Source: Streptomyces omiyaensis
GTDB taxonomy: Bacteria > Actinomycetota > Actinomycetes > Streptomycetales > Streptomycetaceae
NCBI RefSeq assembly: GCF_014650895.1
Contig: NZ_BMVV01000004.1
Coordinates: forward strand, 124,001 to 188,000
DNA: 64,000 nucleotides
Direction of reading: 5' to 3'
In this document: piece after piece, positions 15,722 through 24,964 of the stretch
Layout: each line of letters starts with the position of its first letter
Numbering within the stretch: position 1 is the stretch's first letter
The notes under the pieces: model-generated
Databases searched by the model: none
What the model was told of the DNA's origin: nothing
What the model saw: the letters and a program-made list of their open reading frames with translations, nothing else
Translations under genes and position numbers: made by a program

Positions 15722-17742
15722 CACCGCTCCCCGGTGTGCAGCGTGGGCTCGCCGTGCAGGTAGCGGCCGAGCGCGGTGAGCGGGAAGACCTGCCGGTAGA
15801 GGTGGTAGTTGATGGAGAAGTCCCAGGGGAAGCCGGTCCCGGTGAAGTACGGCTCGTCCCAGGAGCCGTCCTCCCGCTGGGTCTGCGCCAGCCAGGCCAC
15901 GCCCCGCCGGACGGTCTCGGACTCGCGCTCCCCGGCGGCGAGGAGGGCGATGAGGGCCCAGGCGGTCTGCGAGGCGGTGGAGGTGCCCCGGCCGATCCAG
16001 GACCGGTCGTCGTACGAGCGCAGGTCCTCGCCCCAGCCGCCGTCCGGGTTCTGCGCGGAGGCGAGCCAGGCGACCGCCCGGCGGACGGCCGGGTGGGAGG
16101 TCGGAACGCCGGCGGCGGCGAGCGCGGGGAGCACCGAGCCCGTGCCGTAGACGTAGTTGACGCCCCAGCGGCCGAACCAGGCGCCGTTGGGCTCCTGTTC
16201 GGCGAGGAGCCACTCGATGCCCCGGCGGGTGCGGGGGTGGTCGGCGCGGCCCTCGTAGGCCAGCATCTCCACGACGTGGGCGGTGACGTCGGCGGAGGGC
16301 GGGTCGATGACCTCGCCGAAGTCGCAGAAGGGCAGCTTGTTCGGCAGGACTCCGGTGTTGTCGGCGTCGAAGGCGGCCCAGGCGCCGTTGCCGGACTGCA
16401 TGCCGGCGGTCCAGTGGGCGGCGCGGGCGACGGCCGCGTCGAGCCGGGCGGGGTCGGGGTGGCGGACCCGGCGCAGGGCGAGGATCACCTCGGCGGTGTC
16501 GTCGATGTCCGGGTAGGTGTCGTTGTGGAACTCGAACGCCCAGCCGCCGGGCGGGAGTCCGGGGCGGCGCACCGCCCAGTCGCCGGACCGGGTGATCTCC
16601 TCGTCGAGCATCCAGTCGGCCGCCTTCACCAGCGCCGGGTGGTCGGCGGGCAGGCCCGCGTCGGCCAGGGCGATGGTGGCCAGGCAGGTGTCCCAGACCG
16701 GGGACTGGCAGGCCTCGACCATGCGGACCGGTCCCTCGGGCTCCTCCCGCCAGACGGCGAAGCGGTCCAGGGACTCCAGTCCTGCGCGCATGACGGGGTG
16801 GTCCAGGTCGTAGCCGAGGAGGTGCAGGGCGATCAGCGAGTAGACGGCGGGCGGCTGGATGCCGCCCCAGCAGCCGTCGTTCTCCTGCCGCTCGACGATC
16901 CAGCGGGCGGCGGAGTTCATGGCGACCCTGCGCAGGCCGCGCGGGGCGACGCGGTGGTAGACGTGGAGCGCCTTGTCGAGGCGCTGGAAGATGCCGTCCC
17001 AGCCGGTGAGCGGGGCGAGCGGGCGGGGCGGCGCCGGGCGGTCCGGGTCGGTGTGCAGCTCGTCGAGGGGGAAGGGCGCGGGGCGGACCGGGCGCTTCGC
17101 GGAGACGACGGTGAGCGGCACGATGGTCTGCCGGGCCCAGCAGCCGAAGTCGTAGATGTTGAGCGGGAACCACTTGGGCAGGAAGACCATCTCGGGCGGG
17201 AGCTCGGGCAGGTCCTCCCAGCGCCACCAGCCGAAGAGGGCCAGCCAGATGCGGGTGAAGACGCGGGCCGAGGCGATGCCGCCGGCCGCCCGGACCCAGG
17301 CGGCGGCGCGGGCCATGTGCGGGGCCTCGGGCCGGTCCCCGGCGAGCCTGAGGGCGACGTAGGCCTCGACGGTCGCGGAGAGGTCGGCGGGACCGCCGTA
17401 GAAGGTGGGCCAGGTGCCGTCCTCGTACTGCCGGCTCCGGATGTGCCGGGCGGCGGCCGCGGTGGTGTCGGGGTCGAGGATGCCGAGGAACTGGCGGAGC
17501 AGGAGGTCCTCGGCGTCCATGGTGACGTTGGTCTCCAGGTCGCCCTTCCACCAGCCCTCGGGGGCCTGGCGGGCGAGGAGGTGGTCGGTGGCCCTGCGGG
17601 TGGCGAGGGCGGCGGCCTCTTCGAGGCGTCCCGGGGCGGCGGCGAGGCCGTCCGCGGGGGTGGTGCGGTGCTGTGGAGTGGTGCTGGCCGCGGGCGCGAG
17701 GGGGCCGAGGGCCCCGGCGTTTCCGTCGGTCGTCGCTGTCAT
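15721..17742 (-). CDS. shc: Squalene-hopene cyclase
   Basis: Protein of 673 residues, normal length for the family. The catalytic motif is DIDDTA (residues 412-417), the proton-donating DxDD motif. Repeated QW motifs such as QENDGCWGG, QNPDGGWGE and QREDGSWDE surround the barrel, and the C-terminus has the GTGFPWDFSINYHLYR segment. It cyclises squalene to hopene/hopanol at the membrane. ATG 17742 follows GAAGGGGA. A 107-bp gap with a hairpin separates it from the polyprenyl synthase gene upstream. Confidence 0.97.
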   Translation of the reverse strand: MTATTDGNAGALGPLAPAASTTPQHRTTPADGLAAAPGRLEEAAALATRRATDHLLARQAPEGWWKGDLETNVTMDAEDLLLRQFLGILDPDTTAAAARHIRSRQYEDGTWPTFYGGPADLSATVEAYVALRLAGDRPEAPHMARAAAWVRAAGGIASARVFTRIWLALFGWWRWEDLPELPPEMVFLPKWFPLNIYDFGCWARQTIVPLTVVSAKRPVRPAPFPLDELHTDPDRPAPPRPLAPLTGWDGIFQRLDKALHVYHRVAPRGLRRVAMNSAARWIVERQENDGCWGGIQPPAVYSLIALHLLGYDLDHPVMRAGLESLDRFAVWREEPEGPVRMVEACQSPVWDTCLATIALADAGLPADHPALVKAADWMLDEEITRSGDWAVRRPGLPPGGWAFEFHNDTYPDIDDTAEVILALRRVRHPDPARLDAAVARAAHWTAGMQSGNGAWAAFDADNTGVLPNKLPFCDFGEVIDPPSADVTAHVVEMLAYEGRADHPRTRRGIEWLLAEQEPNGAWFGRWGVNYVYGTGSVLPALAAAGVPTSHPAVRRAVAWLASAQNPDGGWGEDLRSYDDRSWIGRGTSTASQTAWALIALLAAGERESETVRRGVAWLAQTQREDGSWDEPYFTGTGFPWDFSINYHLYRQVFPLTALGRYLHGEPTLHTGER

Positions 17743-17791
17743 GGCTTCCCCTTCGTGCAGTCGGTTTCCTCTGCTCCTGCGGGTCTGCCGT

Positions 17792-17817
17792 CGGCCGGTG
17801 CCGGGTGGCACCGGCCG
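17792..17817 (-). other. Intercistronic hairpin between polyprenyl synthase and shc
   Basis: Perfect stem CGGCCGGTGCC / GGCACCGGCCG with a GGGT loop, in the only sizeable gap of the hpnC-to-hpnG run. It could set relative expression of upstream genes and shc, as an RNA-processing or partial-termination site. This role is inference. Confidence 0.55.
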
Positions 17818-17849
17818 GCGACTGCGCACTCATATCTGGCTGTGGGTGA

Positions 17850-18950
17850 TCATTTCTTCCGTACGACGACGAAGTCGGCGAGGGCGACCAGCTGGTCGCG
17901 GACCCGGACGGGCATGTCGACCTCGTCCAGGGCGCGCAGCGCGATCGCGTGCTGGCGGCGGGCCTCCTCGGCGGTCCACTCGCGGCCTCCGGCCTCCTCG
18001 ATGAGGGCGGCGCGGTAGGCGAAGTCCTCCTCGGTGAAGGAGGCGAAGGCGGTGGACTTGGCGTCCTCGGCGAGGAGCCGGCCGAGCCGCTCGGAGGCCT
18101 CGCCGCCGGCCGCGAGGGCCGCGACGACCGGCAGCGACTTCTTCCGCTGCCGCAGGTCGCTCCAGGTCTGCTTGCCGGTGGCCTCCGGGTCGCCCCAGAT
18201 GCCGAGGAGGTCGTCGACGGCCTGGAAGGCGAGGCCCAGGTGGTAGCCGTACTCCTCCAGCTTGTCGGCGGTGCGGTCGTCGGCGCCGCCGAGGACGGCG
18301 CCGATGGAGACGGCGCAGGCGAGGAGGGCGCCCGTCTTGTTGCCCTCCATCTCCAGGCACTCCGCGACGGTGACCCGCTCGCGGTGCTCGTAGGAGATGT
18401 CCTGGGCCTGCCCGTCGATCAGTTTGCGGGAGGCGGTGGTGAGGCGGCGGGTGGCCCGGCCGGCCTCCACGGTGCCGATCTCCAGGAGGAGTTCGTTGGC
18501 GAGGGCGAAGAGGGCGTCGCCGACCAGGATCGCCTGGGCGGGGCCGTGGACCTTCCACACCGTGTCGCGGTGGCGGCGCTGCTCGTCGCCGTCCATCAGG
18601 TCGTCGTGGAGCAGCGAGAAGTTGTGCACGAGCTCGACGGCGACGGCGCCGGGGACGCCGACCTCGGGCGCGGCGCCGGCGGCCTCGGCGGAGAGCAGGG
18701 CGAGCGCGGGGCGCACCGCCTTGCCGCTGTCGGCGTCGGTGGGGTTGCCCTCGGCGTCGATCCAGCCGAAGTGGTAGGCGGCCACGGTGTCCATGGGCGG
18801 CGCGAGGCGGCCGACGGCCGCCCGCATGACGGGGGTGGACAGGGTCCGCCCCCTGTCCAGCAGGGCGCTCACGTCCGCGGTGTCGACGGCCGGGGTCCCC
18901 GGGGGCACGGTCGGCACGGTCTCTCCTCTGATTCCTGTGATCACACTCAT
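17850..18950 (-). CDS. Polyprenyl synthetase family protein (likely farnesyl diphosphate synthase of the hopanoid cluster)
   Basis: Protein of 366 residues of the trans-isoprenyl diphosphate synthase fold. The first Asp-rich motif is HDDLMDGD (DDLMD, 116-120) and the second is DDLLGIWGD (246-254), with RRK residues for diphosphate binding. It elongates dimethylallyl diphosphate with isopentenyl diphosphate. In this operon it would supply farnesyl diphosphate for HpnC/D. Chain length cannot be fixed from the sequence alone. ATGA overlap with hpnE. Confidence 0.9.
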   Translation of the reverse strand: MSVITGIRGETVPTVPPGTPAVDTADVSALLDRGRTLSTPVMRAAVGRLAPPMDTVAAYHFGWIDAEGNPTDADSGKAVRPALALLSAEAAGAAPEVGVPGAVAVELVHNFSLLHDDLMDGDEQRRHRDTVWKVHGPAQAILVGDALFALANELLLEIGTVEAGRATRRLTTASRKLIDGQAQDISYEHRERVTVAECLEMEGNKTGALLACAVSIGAVLGGADDRTADKLEEYGYHLGLAFQAVDDLLGIWGDPEATGKQTWSDLRQRKKSLPVVAALAAGGEASERLGRLLAEDAKSTAFASFTEEDFAYRAALIEEAGGREWTAEEARRQHAIALRALDEVDMPVRVRDQLVALADFVVVRKK

Positions 18951-20356
18951 GCCGCCTCCTGCAGCGGATGGTCGTGGCGGCGGCCGAAGGCGGAGAGCGC
19001 GGCACCCGCGGCGCTGAAGCCGCTTCGGACCGCACCCTCCATGGTCGCGGGCCAGCCGGTGGCGGTCCAGGCGCCGGCCAGGTAGAGGCCGGGCGCACGG
19101 GTGCGGGCACCGGGGCGAAGGCGCCCGACGCCCGGGGTGGGGGCAAAGGTGGCGGTCCGCTCGCGGGTGACGAAGAAGTCGCGGACCCCGGCGCCGCGGG
19201 CGGCCGGCAACAGCCGTTCCAGCTCCGGCAGATAGCGCTCGCGGAGCGCGGCGACGGGTTCGTCGATCTCGTCCTGGGCGGCGGACTGCGAGACGGCCAG
19301 GTACTGGCCGCCGCCGGTGAGTCCGGAGGAGGCGGTGCGGTCGAAGACCCACTGGACCGGGGAGCCGAGGGCCGTGAAGAAGGGGCGCTTCAGCACCTTG
19401 CGGTCGTAGACGACGTGCAGGTCGAGGATGGGCGCGGTGCCGATGTCGAGGAGCCGGTCGGCGTCGTCGAGCGCGTCCTCGGGGAGCAGGGCGTGGGTCT
19501 CGGTCTGCGGCACGGCGAGGACGACGGCGTCGGCGTCGAGGGTCTCGCCGGGCACCTCGACGGTCCAGCGGCCGTCGTCGGTACGGGCGATCCGCTCGGC
19601 CTTGGTGCGCAGCAGGGTCCGGACGCCGAGCCCGTCGAGGGTCTTGGCGGCGAGGGTGTCGTGGAGGTGGCCGAGCGGCACGTGGGCCCAGCCGATGTCG
19701 GCGGCGCCGGGGTCGGTGAGCAGCCCGGTCTTGAAGACCATGGCGGCGAGCCCCAGGGAGGCGTCCGGGGCGGGGGCGTTGAGGGTGGGGATGCCGACCA
19801 GGTCCCACAGCGCCTCGATGGCCCGGGCGGACTGGCCGTGGCGGCCGAGCCAGGTGGCGAAGTCGACGCCGTCGAGGGCCGGGTCGGCGGGGTCGAGCTT
19901 CTTGAGGGCGAGCGCGGCGCGTCCGACGGAGGCCCGCTCGGCGAGGGAGAGGTGGGGGTAGGTGGCGAGGCTGCGGACGAGGTGGAAGGGGACCGGCAGC
20001 GGGTCGCGGCGGATCCGGCCGAGGCGGGGGCCGCGGGGGTGGCCGACGTCGAGGACGGGCACGTCGAGCCGGTCCTGGAGGGGGGCGAGGCGGGCGCCGT
20101 CGACGCGGTCGAGGAACCAGCGGTAGGCGGTGCAGCAGCGGAGGTAGACGTGCTGGCCGTTGTCGACGGTGAGGTCGCCGCGGCGGAAGGAGAAGGCGAG
20201 GCCGCCGAGGCGGGGCCGGCCTTCGAGGAGGGTGACGGCGACGCCGGCGTCGGCGAGCCGGAGGGCGGTGGTGATGCCGGCGAGCCCGCCGCCGACGACG
20301 ACGGCGCGCGGGCGGGTGTCGCCGTCGTGCGGCGCGGGGGCGTCGGTGGGGGGCAT
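18947..20356 (-). CDS. hpnE: HpnE, hydroxysqualene/FAD-dependent squalene-forming oxidoreductase
   Basis: Protein of 469 residues with an N-terminal FAD-binding dinucleotide fold (VVVGGGLAGITTALRLADAG, about 18-37) and an amine-oxidase/phytoene-desaturase-like body. The C-terminus YLAGAWTATGWPATMEGAV is the FAD-contacting end of the family. HpnE reduces hydroxysqualene to squalene as the last of the three HpnCDE steps. TGATG overlap with hpnD and ATGA overlap with the next gene show strict translational coupling. Confidence 0.94.
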   Translation of the reverse strand: MPPTDAPAPHDGDTRPRAVVVGGGLAGITTALRLADAGVAVTLLEGRPRLGGLAFSFRRGDLTVDNGQHVYLRCCTAYRWFLDRVDGARLAPLQDRLDVPVLDVGHPRGPRLGRIRRDPLPVPFHLVRSLATYPHLSLAERASVGRAALALKKLDPADPALDGVDFATWLGRHGQSARAIEALWDLVGIPTLNAPAPDASLGLAAMVFKTGLLTDPGAADIGWAHVPLGHLHDTLAAKTLDGLGVRTLLRTKAERIARTDDGRWTVEVPGETLDADAVVLAVPQTETHALLPEDALDDADRLLDIGTAPILDLHVVYDRKVLKRPFFTALGSPVQWVFDRTASSGLTGGGQYLAVSQSAAQDEIDEPVAALRERYLPELERLLPAARGAGVRDFFVTRERTATFAPTPGVGRLRPGARTRAPGLYLAGAWTATGWPATMEGAVRSGFSAAGAALSAFGRRHDHPLQEAA

Positions 20357-21300
20357 CAGGCGCGCCTCCTGACGGTGGAGCGGGCGATGTGGCGGGCGTC
20401 GAGGCCGGAGAGGCCGCGGACGGCGACGTACGCCTTCTCGGGGCCGGGCAGCGAGACCCGGCCGCGGAGGACGGCCGCGGGGTCGCGCTCGATGCGGTCG
20501 AGGAGCCGGCGGTAGATGCCGGCCATGGCGGCGACGCAGGCGCCGCTGCGCCGGTCGAGCATCGGCAGGAGCCGGTAGCCCTCGGCGAAGAGGGCGCGGG
20601 CGCGGCGGACCTCGAAGTGGACGAGGCCGGCGAAGTCGGCGCCGGCCGGCGGCACCGGGGAGCCGAAGCCGGCCTCGCAGCCGAAGCGGGCGAGGTCGTC
20701 GGCGGGAAGGTAGGTGCGGCCGTTGCCGGCGTCCTCGCGGACGTCCCGGAGGATGTTGGTGAGCTGGAGCGCGAGGCCGAGGGTGTCGGCGTACTCGGCG
20801 GCGCGGTCGGCCCCGGCGGCGCCGGGCTGGGTGCCGAAGACGCCGAGGGAGAGGCGGCCGATGGCGCCCGCGACGCACCGGCAGTAGACCTTGAGGTCGT
20901 CCCAGGTGCGGTAGGTGGCGCCGCGGACGTCCATGAGGACGCCGTCGATCAGCTCGTCGAGTCCTTCGAGCGGGATCGGGAAGCGGCGGGCGGAGTCGGC
21001 GAGGGCGACGGCGACGGGGTCGGTGTCGTCCTCGTCGACGTCCTCCTTGCGGATCCGGTCGAGCAGGGTCCGGGTGGCCTCCAGGCGCTCGCGCTTCACC
21101 TCGGGCGCGAGGGTGCCGTCGCCGATGTCGTCGACCCGCCGGGAGAAGGCGTACAGCGCCGACATGGCCTGTCGCTTGTCGGCGGGCAGGAGGCGGATGC
21201 CGTAGGCGAAGTTGCGGGCCTGCTGTCCGGTGACGGCCTCGCAGTAGCTGTACGCGGCCTGGACCGGCGCGGACGGCGTGGTCAGTTCCTCCACGGTCAT
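20356..21300 (-). CDS. hpnD: HpnD, presqualene diphosphate synthase
   Basis: Protein of 314 residues of the squalene/phytoene synthase family. Two Asp-rich motifs bind Mg-diphosphate: RRVDDIGDG (about 56-64) and NILRDVREDAGNGR. It begins MTVEELTTPSAPVQAAYSYC. In the HpnCDE route it condenses two farnesyl diphosphates to presqualene diphosphate. ATGA overlap with hpnC. The hpnD and hpnC products are paralogues standing side by side, as in other hopanoid clusters. Confidence 0.94.
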   Translation of the reverse strand: MTVEELTTPSAPVQAAYSYCEAVTGQQARNFAYGIRLLPADKRQAMSALYAFSRRVDDIGDGTLAPEVKRERLEATRTLLDRIRKEDVDEDDTDPVAVALADSARRFPIPLEGLDELIDGVLMDVRGATYRTWDDLKVYCRCVAGAIGRLSLGVFGTQPGAAGADRAAEYADTLGLALQLTNILRDVREDAGNGRTYLPADDLARFGCEAGFGSPVPPAGADFAGLVHFEVRRARALFAEGYRLLPMLDRRSGACVAAMAGIYRRLLDRIERDPAAVLRGRVSLPGPEKAYVAVRGLSGLDARHIARSTVRRRA

Positions 21301-22214
21301 GCTCCCCCCTCTCTCCGCGCCCGGAGCAGGACCGCTCCCGCCTGGCGCGTCAGGCTCGTCTTGGTGGGCTTCGGCGGTCCGGCGAGGACGTCGAAGCCGG
21401 CGTCGGCGATGGCGTCGAGCGCGGCGAGTCCGCCGGCGGCGAAGCCGGTGAGGAGCAGCCGGAGGCGGCCGTGGACGCTGCCGACGAGTGGGGTGCCGGC
21501 GTGCAGCAGGGCGCGGGCGCGTTCGGCCTGGAAGGCGACGAGGGAGCGCACGGCGGCCCCGGCGGTGGGCCGGGCGAGGTCGTCCTCGGTGACGTGGAAG
21601 CGCTTGAGGTCCTCGGCGGGCAGGTAGATCCGGTCGCCGCGGAGGTCCTCGGCGACGTCCTGGAGGTGCTCGACGATCTGGAGGGCGGTGCAGATCTCGT
21701 CGGAGCGGCGGATCCGCTCGGGGGTGGCGGTGCCGGTGATGCCGAGGACGAGCCGGCCGACGGGGTTGGCGGAGAGCTCGCAGTAGGCGAGGAGGTCGTC
21801 GTACGTCTCGTAGCGGCGGACGAGCTGGTCCTGCCGGTTGGCCTGGAGGAGGCCGAGGAAGGGGCCGGGGGTGAGGCCGTGGCGCCGGACGGTGGGGCGC
21901 AGGGCGCGCAGCAGCGGGTGGCGGGGGGTGCCGTCGAAGACCCGCTCCAGGTCCCGCTCCAGGGCGTCGAGGAGGAGGAGCCGGTCGGCGGCCTCGTCGG
22001 GACCGAGGCCGAGGAGGCGGGCGTCGGCGCCGCCGGGGGCGAGGTCGCCGTCGCCGATGTCGTCGACGAGGCGGGCGTAGCCGTAGACGGCCATGAGGTC
22101 CTCGCGCCAGGCGCGGGGCAGGAAGAACGGGGCCACCGGGAAGTTCTCGTCCGCGGCCTTGCCGAGTGTGGTGCGCGAGGGGTCGTCGGCGCGCACGTGC
22201 CGGGAGGTCGTCAC
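21297..22214 (-). CDS. hpnC: HpnC, hydroxysqualene synthase
   Basis: Protein of 305 residues, squalene/phytoene synthase family. It has ADENFPVAPFFLPRAWRED near the N-terminus, a characteristic HpnC opening, then LVDDIGDGD and EHLQDVAEDLRGDRIYLP as the two Asp-rich motifs. It converts presqualene diphosphate to hydroxysqualene. The start is GTG 22214, which overlaps the stop of a possible 23-residue leader peptide (GTGA), so initiation may depend on translation of that leader. Confidence 0.94.
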   Translation of the reverse strand: MTTSRHVRADDPSRTTLGKAADENFPVAPFFLPRAWREDLMAVYGYARLVDDIGDGDLAPGGADARLLGLGPDEAADRLLLLDALERDLERVFDGTPRHPLLRALRPTVRRHGLTPGPFLGLLQANRQDQLVRRYETYDDLLAYCELSANPVGRLVLGITGTATPERIRRSDEICTALQIVEHLQDVAEDLRGDRIYLPAEDLKRFHVTEDDLARPTAGAAVRSLVAFQAERARALLHAGTPLVGSVHGRLRLLLTGFAAGGLAALDAIADAGFDVLAGPPKPTKTSLTRQAGAVLLRARREGGA

Positions 22215-22282
22215 CGGGCGGCGCCCGGCGCGGGGACGGCGACACCCACGTGAAGCTGGAGATTCTGCGTCATGGCCGTCAT
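22211..22282 (-). CDS. Possible leader peptide (23 residues) coupled to hpnC
   Basis: Read from the sequence: ATG 22282, peptide MTAMTQNLQLHVGVAVPAPG then AAR, stop overlapping the hpnC start as GTGA. CGGGAGAT lies immediately upstream as a possible ribosome site, though its spacing is short. No regulatory codon run is obvious. It may be real coupling or chance. Confidence 0.4.
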   Translation of the reverse strand: MTAMTQNLQLHVGVAVPAPGAAR

Positions 22283-22502
22283 ATCTCCCGTTCTACACTG
22301 CCAATCCAATCCATCCCATTTCGGACACGCCGCCGCGCACGGAGCACGCGCCCGCCGGGGCGTTCCCGGGGGCGCCGTGGGCGGTGTGGATCAGACCGGT
22401 ACAGCTTACGTCGTACGAGAGATGTCGCCATTCGGGGGGCCCTGTGCCGCACCGGGCCCGGCCCGCGCGGCTGACCTGTGGCGATGCGGGGACCCCCGGC
22501 CG

Positions 22503-23132
22503 TCAGGGGACGCGGACTCCGGAGACGACCATGGCGAGGGTGGTCTCGACCACGTCGTCGCGGCGCTGGGCGGAGAGCCGGCGCAGCGGGCCTTCGAGGA
22601 GCAGCAGCGAGAGGCCGTGCACGGCCGACCAGGCGGCGGCGCCGGCGGCGGGCCGCCGACCGCCGGTCCGGCCGAGGGCCTCCAGGGCCTCGCGGAGCAG
22701 GGTGAAGGCGCGGATCTCGGGCTCCGGAGGCGCCGGGGCGCAGGCCGGCCGGTCGACGGCGGGGACGGCGGAGAAGGCGGCGCGGTAGAGGCCGGGGTGC
22801 TCCACGGCGAAGCGGACGTATCCGCGGCAGAGGGCGGCGAGCCGGCGCTCGGCGGCGAGGGCGGGGTCGTCGGCGCCGGGTTCCCGGGCGGCGGCCCGCT
22901 CCATGGCGTCGGCGAGGCGGGCCCGGGCGTGGCCGCGGACGGTGCGGAGCAGTTCGCCGCGGCCGTCGAAGTGGCGATAGGCGGCGGTGGGCGAGACGCC
23001 GACCCGGCGGGCCGCCTCGCGCAGCACGACCCGCTCGGGGCCGCCTTCGGTGGCGAGGTCGACGGCCGCGCAGATCAGGGCGTTGCGCAGGTCGCCGTGG
23101 TGGTAGTTCTTTCCGCCCGAGATCCCTGCCAT
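22503..23132 (-). CDS. TetR-family regulator with WHG-type C-terminal domain
   Basis: Protein of 209 residues starting MAGISGGKNYHHGDLRNALI, the standard opening of this TetR subgroup. The HTH is about residues 28-55 (EAARRVGVSPTAAYRHFDGR). The C-terminal domain contains the WSAVHGLSLLLLEG helix typical of WHG proteins. ATG 23132 follows AGGATGAG. The gene is on the same strand as, and 288 bp upstream of, the hopanoid genes. A palindrome 17-35 bp before its start suggests autoregulation. The ligand is unknown. Confidence 0.9.
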   Translation of the reverse strand: MAGISGGKNYHHGDLRNALICAAVDLATEGGPERVVLREAARRVGVSPTAAYRHFDGRGELLRTVRGHARARLADAMERAAAREPGADDPALAAERRLAALCRGYVRFAVEHPGLYRAAFSAVPAVDRPACAPAPPEPEIRAFTLLREALEALGRTGGRRPAAGAAAWSAVHGLSLLLLEGPLRRLSAQRRDDVVETTLAMVVSGVRVP

Positions 23133-23148
23133 GGGCTCATCCTGCCCG

Positions 23149-23167
23149 ATGTTGACCGCATGAACAT
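23149..23167. promoter_or_regulatory. Likely operator of the WHG-type TetR regulator
   Basis: ATGTTGACCGCATGAACAT: arms ATGTTGA and TGAACAT match at 6 of 7 positions around a 5-base centre. It lies just upstream of the regulator's start codon, where TetR autorepressors usually bind. Confidence 0.6.
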
Positions 23168-23250
23168 TCCGCGGCGGGCGGCGACCGGCGAAAACCGGCA
23201 CGCCCCCCGCCGGTGCGGCGGGGGGCGTGCGGTGCGCGGGGGCGCGGACG

Positions 23251-24039
23251 TCAGCGGGCGGTCTCCCGCTCGTACGCCTTGAGCACCTCGTCGGTCGGGC
23301 CGTCCATCAGGAGCTGGCCCTTCTCCAGCCAGAGCACCCGGTCGCAGGTGTCCCGGATGGACTTGTTGCTGTGGCTGACCAGGAAGACCGTGCCGGCCTC
23401 CTTGCGCAGCTCGCGGATGCGCGCCTCGGAGCGGATCTGGAACTTGCGGTCACCGGTGGCGAGCGCCTCGTCGATGAGGAGCACGTCGTGGTTCTTGGCG
23501 GCCGCGATGGCGAAGCGGAGCCGGGCGCCCATCCCGGAGGAGTACGTGCGCATGGGCAGGCTGATGAAGTCGCCTTTGTCGTTGATCCCGGAGAAGTCGA
23601 CGATGTCCTGATACCGCGTGTGGACCTCCTCGCGGCTCATGCCCATCGCGAGGCCGCCGAGGATGACGTTGCGCTCGCCCGTCAGGTCGTTCATCAGGGC
23701 CGCGTTGACGCCGAGGAGCGAGGGCTGGCCGTCGGTGTAGACCTTGCCGCTCTCGGTGGGGAGCAGGCCGGCGATGGCGCGCAGCAGGGTGGACTTGCCG
23801 GAGCCGTTGGTGCCGATCAGGCCGATGGCCTCGCCGCGGTAGGCGGTGAAGGTGACGCCGCGGACGGCGTGCACCTTGCGGACGCCCCGGCTGACCTCGG
23901 CCTTCCCGCGGCCGACCATCCGGCTGAGGGCCGCGGTGGCGCCGCCCTTGCCGCCGCCGCCGGCGTTGACCCGGTAGACGATGTGGACGTCGTCGCAGAT
24001 GACGGTGGGCGCCAGCGCGTCCCGGGGGGTGTCAGCCAC
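23251..24039 (-). CDS. ABC transporter ATPase, TagH/polysaccharide-export type
   Basis: Protein of 262 residues. Walker A is GLIGTNGSGKST, the signature is TYSSGMGARLRFA, and Walker B is VLLIDEALATGDRKF. The VYRVNAG N-terminus and the spacing are those of teichoic-acid and O-antigen exporters (TagH, RfbE, Wzt). It lacks a long C-terminal carbohydrate-binding domain. Its start overlaps the permease stop by 8 bp. It is the last gene of an operon with CDP-alcohol phosphotransferases, so it probably exports the product of that pathway. Confidence 0.92.
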   Translation of the reverse strand: MADTPRDALAPTVICDDVHIVYRVNAGGGGKGGATAALSRMVGRGKAEVSRGVRKVHAVRGVTFTAYRGEAIGLIGTNGSGKSTLLRAIAGLLPTESGKVYTDGQPSLLGVNAALMNDLTGERNVILGGLAMGMSREEVHTRYQDIVDFSGINDKGDFISLPMRTYSSGMGARLRFAIAAAKNHDVLLIDEALATGDRKFQIRSEARIRELRKEAGTVFLVSHSNKSIRDTCDRVLWLEKGQLLMDGPTDEVLKAYERETAR

Positions 24040-24964
24040 GTCCGTACCTCTCCTCGGCCTTCCAGAAGTAGACGAAGCCGCCGATGCCGAACAGCAGGGC
24101 CCAGCCGAGGGCGGTGGCCCACACGTGGTCGGGCAGGTTCGAGGCGCCGTAGCCGTCGATCAGGGCGAAGCGGACCAGGTCCATGTAGACCGCCGCCGGG
24201 TTGTACATGAGGATGTCGGCGATCCAGGCCGGCTTGTCCGCGAGCATCACGGGGATCGAGAACATGACGCCCGAGGCGTACATCCAGGTCCGCATGACGA
24301 AGGGCATCAGCTGGGCGAGGTCGGGGGTGCTCGCACCCATCCGCGCCATGATCATCGCGAGGCCCACGTTGAAGACGAACTGCAGCAGCAGGGCCGGGAT
24401 CAGCAGCAGCCAGCTGAGCGAGGGGTAGCTGCCGAAGGCGATCGCGACCGCGGCGAGCACGACCATCGAGAACATCAGCTGCTGGAGCTGCTGGAGCGAG
24501 AAGCTGATCGGGAGCGTGGCGCGCGGGAAGTGCAGGGCCCGGACGAGGCCCAGGTTGCCCGAGATCGCGCGGACGCCGGCCATGACCGAGCTCTGCGTGA
24601 AGGTGAACACGAAGATGCCGGTCACGAGGAAGGGGATGTAGACCTCCTTGCTCATGCCGCGGCCGGCGTTCAGGATCAGGCCGAAGATCAGGTAGTAGAC
24701 CAGGGCGTTGAGCAGCGGGGTCGCCACCTGCCAGATCTGCCCGAGCTTGGCCTGGCTGTACTGGGCGGTCAGCTTCGCCGAGGAGAACGTCAGGATGAAG
24801 TGACGGCGGCTCCACAGCTCGCGGATGTACTCGAACAGTCCGGGCCGGGCGCCGCTGACCGACAGGCCGTACTTGGCGGCGAGGTCGCCCGGGGCCAGGC
24901 CCGCGTCGACGGAGGACGGGGGCGCGCTCATCGCGACCGCCCCGCCCGGGTGAATGTCACTCAC
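24032..24964 (-). CDS. ABC transporter permease, TagG/ABC-2 polysaccharide-export type
   Basis: Product of about 310 residues with the ABC-2 fold: LFEYIRELWSRRHFILTFSS interface helix, KLTAQYSQAKLGQIWQVATP, then six hydrophobic segments and a basic tail (FYFWKAEERYGRG-like). GTG 24964 was chosen because its protein starts at the usual VSDIHPGG region; GTG 24997 in the same frame is possible. Partner of the adjacent TagH-like ATPase. A 140-bp gap separates it from the phosphotransferase gene upstream, so a second promoter is possible. Confidence 0.9.
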   Translation of the reverse strand: MSDIHPGGAVAMSAPPSSVDAGLAPGDLAAKYGLSVSGARPGLFEYIRELWSRRHFILTFSSAKLTAQYSQAKLGQIWQVATPLLNALVYYLIFGLILNAGRGMSKEVYIPFLVTGIFVFTFTQSSVMAGVRAISGNLGLVRALHFPRATLPISFSLQQLQQLMFSMVVLAAVAIAFGSYPSLSWLLLIPALLLQFVFNVGLAMIMARMGASTPDLAQLMPFVMRTWMYASGVMFSIPVMLADKPAWIADILMYNPAAVYMDLVRFALIDGYGASNLPDHVWATALGWALLFGIGGFVYFWKAEERYGRG

